DNA from: Pelobates cultripes
Taxonomy: Eukaryota > Chordata > Amphibia > Anura > Pelobatidae
Direction: 5' to 3'
Length of the DNA stretch: 64,000 nt
NCBI GenBank assembly: GCA_933207985.1
Contig: OW240913.1
Span: 264,360,280-264,424,279, forward strand
Shown piece after piece: positions 56,720 through 64,000 of the stretch; position 1 is the first letter of the stretch, and every line of letters begins with the position of its first letter. The notes under the pieces were generated by a model. That model was not told the DNA's origin. It saw only the letters and a program-made list of their open reading frames with translations, and searched no databases. A program made the position numbers and the translations under genes.

Positions 56720-57669
56720 TGATTTTATTGTTACCTGCCATCCCTGTATCTGAAATCTCCGTTTGTCATCTTGAAAGAGAAATCAATACTTGATGGGCAT
56801 TTTTATCTTCCACTTCTTGTAAGTGTTCCCAATAAATTGTATATTTTTTTTATATCATACAATTCTATGCTATGTTCAGTTTTTCTTTTACATGTCCACT
56901 TGAGGAATCAAGAATTCCCTCACAAGATTTTTGACAAGATTCAAAGAAACCTAGATGGGCTTGATTTTCTTCGTCACTTTGTGAGTGCAATATTTCATTA
57001 GGGACCCATCTACTTAACGGTGTTTCCCTATGATCGTTCCTTTATTTCTTGTGTTTTTTTATCTAGGTGTATCTTGTATTTTGTATGCCCTCAGGTTTTA
57101 TCCCTTCAGATGTAAACATATCAGAAACTGCTATGTTTACTTGGCAGGGTTAATCCAACCTCTAGTGGCTGTCTTCCTGACAGCCGCTAGAGGCGCATCT
57201 GTGACGCTGGATGAGAAATTCTCATCCAACGTGCAGAATGTCTATAGGAAATCATTGAGAAATGCTTTCCTATGGACTGTTTGAATGCGTGCGTGGCACT
57301 TGCCGTGCATGCGCATTCTGCTCCACTCGGGAGCTGACGTCAGCGGAGGAGGAGAGGTCACCAGCGCCGAGGGAACCTGGTGCTGGATAAAGGTAAGCTG
57401 CTGAAGGGATTTTAACCCCTTCAGTGCCGCGGGAGGGGGACCCTGAGGCTGGGGGCACCCTTAGGGCACTATAGTGTCAGGAAAACCACTTTGTTTTCCT
57501 GACACTATAGTGATCCTTCAACATTTATTTAATGCACATATATTTGGCCTTCAAATGGCCTGGGATCTAATTTTGCCCGGGGGCCCCAAAGGCTCTCAGT
57601 CTGCCCCTGGGCATGGGCCTGGAGATGCAGCTCCATTGGCCCCTATGTTAATCCGGCCCTGGGCGTCAC

Positions 57670-60382
57670 TATTAAACAGGGCATTATCTCTTTCAGAATT
57701 AAACCATTGAACATCATCCAGACCCTTTGTTAACTTTTTATGATGCACTTTTTTTAATAGTATATAAATATTTAGCAGTAAATATTACAATCCAGTTCAG
57801 TCCTGGCACAGCCAAGGCACACATCGTGTAGAAGGCTGAGTTTTTATCCTTCTTCTCTCTCTATGCTCTCTGTGTTGGCTGACAGGTGCCCAAGGCAGCT
57901 TATAAGGGTGATTTAAGGGAGCCTAGATAGTTCCATGACAGCAGTTAAAAGACAGAAGTGTTGATTTGTACATTAATTTTCTTTTTCAGACCTAATAAAC
58001 ATCTTTATTAAACACAGAGATAAGAAAACATAACATTAGAAATCTTGGATAGTATCAGATGTTTTCTAATTCCCATCAGTTTAAAGTGATGAATATTTCA
58101 GACGTGTTTGGATAACGCTTAGAATAATAATAAGATACTTCTTATCAGGATTAAATAGCTATAAAATCATCAAATCATTTTTGAAACTTGGGGAATTTAA
58201 AATGAATTCAGCGTGTTTCATTTTTTTACTGTAAACTTTTTATGTAAATTTTCCCACCCAGCAGAACTATTACATCAACACAGCTGTCCTGTTTTTGGCC
58301 TGACTGTCCCAAATATGTTACTGTTCCAATGAGTAATTGTATTGGGTGGGATCTGACATTTGAACCTAATGTGTGTTAGAATGTTTAGTGTTATATTTTT
58401 CTTCACATAGCTGAGTAATCAATCTCTGAAGTTAAATAGCTGATACCAGTCTTAATGCCTAGGTTTCATAACATCACCTGCCAATCAGAATATTGATATT
58501 AAAGAAAAACTCCACTGCCCAACTCGACAAAAAAATAAAAAGCACTATTTAGTAGATATACCCTAATGAATATATGCATGCAGCAGAGAGCACCCGTCAC
58601 TTACATTAGCTCAGGGAACTTTATGGGTGTTGAGTGGTCCTTTAAATTATATGTGATCAATATGATTTTTTTAATGGCTAATGCAGGAATCTTAAAATCA
58701 GTTTTTTACCACGTGTGCAGAGTCCCATGAAGTCATCTTCTGCAATGACAGCCCTTCGTTCACTTTTTAAATATATTTATTGTCTTGAATTGAACAACGT
58801 CTTTAGAAAATAATGTTCTTGTTCTTTCTCTAAAAATATATCTGAATGTTTATGATCAGGGTTTTATTATGTTAGGAATGTATACAAGTCATTTGTCAAG
58901 ATGAAAGTTGTGGGAATCTTCCCAGATTCATGTTTAAAGGGAACCTATAATGAGAAATACAATTTAATCTTAAATGAAAGAGAATCACATGTCATCTATG
59001 CATTGTGCTAGCAGAATTTATAGCAAATGTCTAGATTTCTCTAAAATCAGAGGTTCCCCACTTCTGTCAGTTAAGTTGGTTCCACACCTGTGCCCATCAG
59101 CACAGAGATAAGAAGACTGCTTTGCATGTCTGTTATTAGGAAAACCCTCCTTTAGGTGCCTTACCTGTTTGGATTCAGCCTAAGGGAAATCAATGCTTGC
59201 AGAGGGAAGTAGGGAGGAGGGGCAGGCTCTGTGTAAGAGTAGTACCGTGAGTAATTGCCACAACTTTGTACAGGCAACCTGAGAATGGAGAGAGAAGAGA
59301 TATATACTATTTGCATACTATAAAGCCAAGATAAAGTGTTTGGGGACTTTTAACCTGTTATGAAGAGCAAGGTGTGTCTCACAGCTTAATATAATATATA
59401 TCAAAATATGATTAATGTTCTCAGCAGGAAACCGGAGTAATTTAAAATAAACGTAAACATTATTATTATTTATAAAGCGCAAACAAATTCTGCGGCCCTG
59501 TTCAAACGAACTTCCATTCTAGAGTGTATTAACTTTTATTAGTATTAATGGAAAAAACACTTACTGGTAGTTGTACAGGAGTCAAGTGAGATAGCTAGAT
59601 TCTTCTTTAACCCGTTACTGGGAGTCCCCTACTGTACCTTCCCTTGAGGTTTTGAACTTAACGTTATAAAAATAAGACCTAATGGCTCTAAGCAGCCATC
59701 ACCATTATTAGTTCAACTTAAGTATTATTGGACTGAGTGAAAAGATAACACAAGAAAAAGCTATCATCTGTAAATTAGGAATATGTATACACACACTACA
59801 GATTTTTTTGTTGTAATAATGTGTTGCATTCTTAAAGATACACTTTGATTACTTATTTTATCTCTTATGTAAGCATATATATAATATATAAATATATTTG
59901 TGGAAGGACTCCCCTACTCCGATTCCCTTTCTCCCATTTTTATTATTGTTATTTTTTAAACTGTTTTAAAAATTATTTAATAAAACTATGTGCAAAGAAA
60001 ACTGAAAGCCAATATTGGTCATGAGAGTTCACTTCAAACTAATGTGCAGTGAGTGAGGTCATGAAATACAAATAATTTACTACAAATTCCAGATAAGAGT
60101 TGGCAAATAGCCCTCCACCTACTCACCATATGTGCTGTGCAACCACCTCTTCTTTCTCCTGTCCCCAGGGTTGTGTCTGTCATGTTTCTGAAAATTTTGC
60201 ATCTAAGCATCTCTCTTCTGATCCAAAGTAATGCCTCTCATTGCAATTATCCTTCTTTCAGTGTTTATGACACCAAACACTTGCTTCTTGGCCAAATGTA
60301 TAGTAATGATTCATGCCTTTCTTTGTGCAATCAGACCCACCTTCCGGTGTAACACATACGAATGATCCACTGACTTAATCTA
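57670..60382. other. no gene recognised apart from a small MITE
   Basis: Mostly AT-rich DNA that I cannot assign. 57789-57826 is the inverted partner of 13792-13827. 59461-59506 (TTATTATTTATAAAGCGC) looks like an inverted L2-type tail. The stretch 58030-58480 lacks repeats and might be older unique sequence. Confidence 0.4.
58503..58641. mobile_element. 139-bp TTAA-flanked MITE
   Basis: TTAA at 58499-58502 and 58642-58645. The left end AGAAAAACTCCACTGCCCAA and the inverted right end AGGACCACTCAACACCCATA are similar. It is probably a short relative of the other TTAA MITEs. Confidence 0.6.
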
Positions 60383-60465
60383 TTTAACCCCTTAAGGACA
60401 CATGACATGTGGGACATGTCAGATTTCCCTTTTATTCCAGAAGTTTGGTCTTTAAGGGGTTAAAG
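60383..60465. mobile_element. 83-bp hairpin MITE, second copy
   Basis: The ends TTTAACCCCTTAAGGACA and, inverted, TTTAACCCCTTAAAGACC fold back. It contains a CATGTGGGACATG inner palindrome and the CTTTTATTCCAGAAG spacer, like the copy at 44960. Confidence 0.82.
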
Positions 60466-60960
60466 ACCTCTGCCGTAAATATCAGTGTCTTGTTGGGATT
60501 TCTGTTTGCCTGAATTGGTCCTGGTCACCCATTTGGCTTCTTTCTAATGGTTCCTGATCACTTACATTCCTTTGAGTAGGCTTGGTATACTAATATTATT
60601 ATTCTCTAAATCCCTTAACCTTGGCTTGGCTAGTCTTTTGCCTGTTTAGGCCCAATGTGTTTGTGCTAATTCCAGTCACTCTACAGATCTTTAATACATT
60701 TCTATCCTGTATTATTCCTTTCTATCTTGGTTTAACTATGGTTAGGTATATGCTGACAGTAGCATCGTACAGAAGTACGTAATGATGCACGTTCTCCACA
60801 AATATATAATACCAGTGGAGAAAAATGAGACACTCAGTGAAAGTGAACATGCAGTTAATGTTTTATTTCTCCATTGAGAAATCAACTCCAAAGCTGATGA
60901 ATCTGTTTATTTTTATTGAATTAATTGCTTTCATTTGTGTTTTTTGTTGTTGCAAAGAGT

Positions 60961-61500
60961 GGCATAGAAACATAGAATGTGACGGGAGATAAGAATCATT
61001 TGGCCCATCTAGTCTGCCCAATATTTTTTTTAAAACTTCATTGGTCCCTGGCCTTATCTTATAGCTAAGATAGCCGTATGCCTATCCCACACATGCTTAA
61101 ACTCCATCACTGTGTTAACCTCTACCATTTCAGCTTGAAGGCTATTCCATGCATCCGCTACCCTCTCAGTAAAGTAATACTGCTTTGCCCCTCTAATTAA
61201 GACTATGTCCTCTTGTTGTGGTAGTTTTTCTTCTTTTCAATATAGTTTCCTCCTTTACTGGGTTGATTCCCCTTATGTATTTAAAAGTTTCCATCATATC
61301 CCCCCTGTCTCGTTTTTCCTTCAAGCTATACATGTTCAGATGCTTTAACCTTTACTGGTAAGTTTTACCCTACGTTCCATTAACCAGTTTTGTAGTTCTT
61401 CTCTGAACTATCTCTAAGGTATCAATATCCTTCTGAAGATACGGTCTCCAGTACTGCATACAATACTCCAAGTGAGGTCTCATTAGTGCTGTGTACAATG
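60961..61500 (-). mobile_element. CR1-type LINE 3' end
   Basis: The minus-strand fragment begins, at its 3' end, with GGCATAGAAACATAGAATGT. It contains a decayed RT C-terminus, including segments equivalent to EVQRRT near 61400 and a MIKYLK-like block near 61280. It is a different CR1 lineage from 38084-39150. Many frameshifts are present. Confidence 0.75.
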
Positions 61501-61725
61501 CTCTGAATTAAACAAAACACATTTGCATATTGTATATCTGTAACAATGTATACTATAGTTAGTTAGACATAGTCCTCTTACAAATTAAATCATGTGTGAC
61601 ACTGATAAACACAATAGAATAATTTTGAATGAAGTTAGAAATTAGAATTAAAGTATATGGAACAACAAGGGACACCAAAAAGTGATTGTAAAGCCTTACT
61701 TGATATCATGTAGGTAATATAGCAT

Positions 61726-62368
61726 ACCTCCCAACCCTGGTTGGTGTCCTGAAAATCGGTACGCCGGTGGGAAGGACATAAAGGGGGAGGGCCAGTGATG
61801 CAAGCATGACACTAGCTCCACCCCCAAAAGGGTAGAGATAGCCAGAAGGGTGGCAGGTTCGCCTGAGTTATTGGAAGATCATTCTGGAGTGAATGTACAC
61901 TCGCCTGCCTTCCCATCAATCAGGCCAGCCCACTGTGAGCAGGACATGCAGGGAAGACTGTTCCATGCTCCCTGCAGGGTCCTAGTTCCTGCACATAGCA
62001 CAAGATGCTCTTGTAAAATTATTCTTGGGAACATTTCCCTGGGGGGAACTGCGAGACACCAGTTTACTGTCTTAGTTAAGCTGGTTTAACTGTTTTGAAG
62101 TTATACATTTTATTAGATCATTGTCTGATAAGGGATTTGGGTGTCAATGAACAACTTGTTATCTCAACTTTTCTCAGTGTTTTCCTCTATTTGGTTTTAA
62201 ATATCTACAAAAATGGATGTGATACCATATTTATTAATTGTGACATGTAGAGTGTGTAGTAGAATTATATTCATATTTTCTGGCAAAATATGTCTGACAG
62301 GCAGGATAAGGGACAGGACCGTAAATCAGGACTGTCCCACTGAAATTGGGGCATGTGGGAGGCTTGGA
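61726..62368. mobile_element. interspersed repeat with short inverted ends
   Basis: The left end ATACCTCCCAACC and a right end containing TGGGAGG are inverted relatives. Near the ends, GTGTCCTGAAAATCGG and AAATCAGGACTGTCCC also pair partly. Length is about 640 bp; the 79-codon frame inside has no known domain. The exact boundaries and superfamily are uncertain. Confidence 0.45.
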
Positions 62369-62846
62369 ATGGCCTATTAAAAAGTCTCTATGGTTAACAA
62401 TTCAAACTAATGAAAAAAACATTCAACAAACTTCCTGTAGATATGTATTATAAACCACTTTATATTGATTAGTTTTAACATTGTAACTAACTACTGCAGG
62501 TTTATCAGCTGAACTGTTTTAATCACAAAGCACTTCAATTGCTTAATTACCCTGCTATTGGCTGGAAACTGTTACGTTAATACAGGTGTGGGAAGCTAAA
62601 AGAAAATTCACTGACACACATTTTTACTATAATCAAACAGTGCTGCTAACAGAATCAGAGTGTCCGAATGAAATTTGTTTTTGTTGTATAGTCCATAACT
62701 TGAGAAACTTCTTACTGCTAACTCCAATTAAAGGTCTTGATCAGCAGTTTTTTTCATCTCTTCAAAAAATGCTAAATTATCCAGGATTGGATAACAACAA
62801 CATCAAGTCTGTGATCATGATCATCGAAGTTTTTAAAAATCCTTTA

Positions 62847-63364
62847 CAGTGGGACCTCGGTTTACAAACGCCTCGGTTAACATAATTTTCGGTTTACAAA
62901 TGAGAATCCATTGAAAATACTGCCTCAGTTTACAAAATAATTTTGCAATACAAAGCAAGTTTCCTCAGGATGCATTGCACCTGGGAGGGTTATAGCACCG
63001 CCCCCTGCATGCTGGAGCCTGTGGGTAGCACGTGGCGTTGAGTGTGGAGGTGTTGGAGCGGCTTTTGCATCGAGTTTTGGAGCCATTCTGGAAATTGTTT
63101 GCAGTTGTTTTTAGACTTTTTGGTGCATTTCTCAAGCTGTGGAAAGGTAGGGAGCTGAGCTTTGTCGTTTGCATGCCTTTTATTCTGTGTTCTGCATTGT
63201 GGGTTGGTTTCCATGTCAGCTCATTTTGACTTTTTTCTGACCTCCAGAATGGATTAATTGGTTTTCAATGCATTCCTATGGAAATCCGCATTTCGTTTTA
63301 CAAACTTTTCGCAATAAGAAACGTCCCGGAGAACGCATTAAATTCGTAAACCGAGATCCCACTG
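62847..63364. mobile_element. TA-flanked MITE, copy 2
   Basis: The ends CAGTGGGACCTCGGTTTAC and, inverted, CAGTGGGATCTCGGTTTACG are flanked by TA (62845-62846 and 63365-63366). It is over 90 per cent similar by eye to 30212-30698, with about 30 bp extra near the left end (a repeat of the CCTCGGTTAACA motif). Confidence 0.9.
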
Positions 63365-63399
63365 TACTTGTATTTTGAGGAAAGGCCTAAGACTATTAA

Positions 63400-63775
63400 A
63401 GGACAACTGTCATACATTTTTTACTTCCACTTTTTTAAAGGTTTAATACATTTAATTAAAAAATGTTTTAAAAAAAATTATATTTATTAATATTTTGAAG
63501 AAAATTTTACTCTTATCTGGCTAAACAGCCATGTCGGGTTAGATTCTGTTGGTTTTTTTTTTTACTAACTGCTGCCCACCTGAATTGGCCTGCTGCTGTT
63601 TTTGCTCTGTGTGTATCGACAGTAGTAGGTAAGTTAGGTTGAGCGGCACTTGGTCAGATAACAGTAAAATCTGACCCAACATGACTGCTCAGCCAGATAA
63701 AAAAAGAGAAATGTTCTCAATAAAAATCAATACAAATCACTTAAAAAAATATTGTTCCATTAAATGTCATAAACT
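63400..63775. mobile_element. TTAA-flanked foldback MITE
   Basis: TTAA at 63396-63399 and 63776-63779. The left end AGGACAACTGTCAT and the inverted right end AGTTTATGACATTT are related. Inner arms pair strongly: TATCTGGCTAAACAGCCATG with CATGACTGCTCAGCCAGATA. It is a different subfamily from 24714-25200. Confidence 0.72.
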
Positions 63776-64000
63776 TTAAAAAAACGAGAAGAGAAAATTT
63801 GATAAAACAAGTAAATATTAGTCAGCGCACCAAAATAATAATAAAAACTAAGTTTGATCACAAATTCAACAGGAGCAGCAATCTTGCAGCCTCCTTTAGG
63901 TAGTCACCTCTATTTAAAACCAAAATGCCCCCCCCCCTTTGTCCACCCCCTTAATAATAATGTCCCTATTATTCTTGAGCTATTTAAGGGCAAGCAATTC

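Larger units (their letters stand above)
55276..57087. mobile_element. Penelope-type element with inverted ribozyme-bearing arms
   Basis: The flanks CCCTCGGGTTTTAT (55262-55275) and CCCTCAGGTTTTAT (57088-57101) give a 14-bp target duplication with one mismatch. Arms 55392-55806 and 56675-57087 are inverted copies of roughly 410 bp with about 95 per cent identity by eye. Between them lie about 870 bp without an open frame of note, partly A-rich. Each arm carries a hammerhead-like motif near its inner end. There is no RT or endonuclease. The inverted pseudo-LTRs, target-duplication length and ribozyme type fit a non-autonomous Penelope-like element; the assignment is inference. Confidence 0.7.
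55204..57517. mobile_element. TTAA MITE carrying a Penelope-type insert
   Basis: The left flank is TTAA (55200-55203) and the left end is AGGGACACTATAGTCACC. The right end has the hairpin CAGGAAAACCACTTTGTTTTCCTG with CACTATAGTG on either side. The right flank TCAA is one change from TTAA. Without the insert at 55276-57087 the MITE is about 500 bp, like its relatives. Confidence 0.82.
53909..57609. mobile_element. inner hAT-type element
   Basis: The ends CAGGGGCAGACTGA are identical in inverted form. The flanks GGCATGGG (53901-53908 and 57610-57617) are a perfect 8-bp duplication. It contains a C/T-rich minisatellite and a nested TTAA MITE (55204-57517). No transposase frame was found. Confidence 0.9.
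53067..57661. mobile_element. outer hAT-type element of a four-level nest
   Basis: The ends CAGGGCCGGATTAA are identical in inverted form (53067-53080 and 57648-57661). The flanks GACGTCAC (53059-53066) and GGCGTCAC (57662-57669) give an 8-bp target duplication with one difference. Without the nested hAT at 53909-57609 only about 890 bp remain, without a transposase frame, so it is a non-autonomous copy. Confidence 0.88.

Overview
The window looks like intergenic or intronic DNA from a large, repeat-rich vertebrate genome, most likely a frog or toad. The evidence is the repertoire: CR1/L2-type and L1 LINEs, a tRNA-derived SINE, Tc1-like and hAT DNA transposons, foldback MITEs flanked by TTAA, a DIRS-type tyrosine-recombinase retroelement and Penelope-like elements. 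The anuran assignment rests on my memory of these families and was not searched. I see no convincing host protein-coding gene. The longest open frames all belong to transposons or are chance frames in low-complexity or GC-rich repeats.

Layout. 1-3.1 kb: LINE reverse-transcriptase debris, a solo LTR (1515-2477, duplicated target ATTAC) and a three-unit tandem repeat. 3.8 kb: a small CpG-dense patch of unknown nature. 4-10 kb: mostly unrecognised DNA with a SINE, a CR1 tail and one slow-looking stretch (8.5-8.96 kb). 10.1-11.7 kb: an L1-like non-autonomous retroposon with an 18-bp target duplication. 15.5-21.6 kb: a long foldback element with a perfect 14-bp target duplication. It holds an ORF1-only L1 element (itself split by a Penelope RT fragment and GC-rich hAT debris) and a nearly intact Tc1-like element whose transposase is DD37E and has a single nonsense codon.

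22-28.4 kb: a hAT MITE built of palindromes and microsatellites, TTAA-flanked MITEs, and a decayed Tc1-like copy split by a 670-bp Penelope-type insert that carries a hammerhead-ribozyme-like fold. 30-34 kb: a TA-flanked MITE, a solo LTR of a second subfamily, and a hAT-like element filled by a G-rich minisatellite. 37-39 kb: a deleted Tc1-like copy and a CR1-like LINE whose 270-codon frame is still open. 41.4-45.5 kb: a DIRS-type element on the minus strand, its tyrosine recombinase split by a solo LTR (duplicated target GCGTG). 46-53 kb: an L2 tail, two hAT-like elements with minisatellites, and TTAA MITEs.

53.07-57.66 kb is a four-level nest: hAT, then hAT, then TTAA MITE, then a Penelope-type element. 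All levels but the innermost have diagnosable ends, and all four have target duplications. The innermost element has long inverted arms, each carrying a hammerhead-like motif. 57.7-64 kb: CR1 tail, several MITEs and unrecognised DNA.

The most interesting signal is the set of three hammerhead-like motifs with a tiny, self-complementary stem III (ACGCGU in two of them), sitting in Penelope-type inserts with 14-15 bp target duplications. The nesting order also gives a readable relative history of transposon activity.
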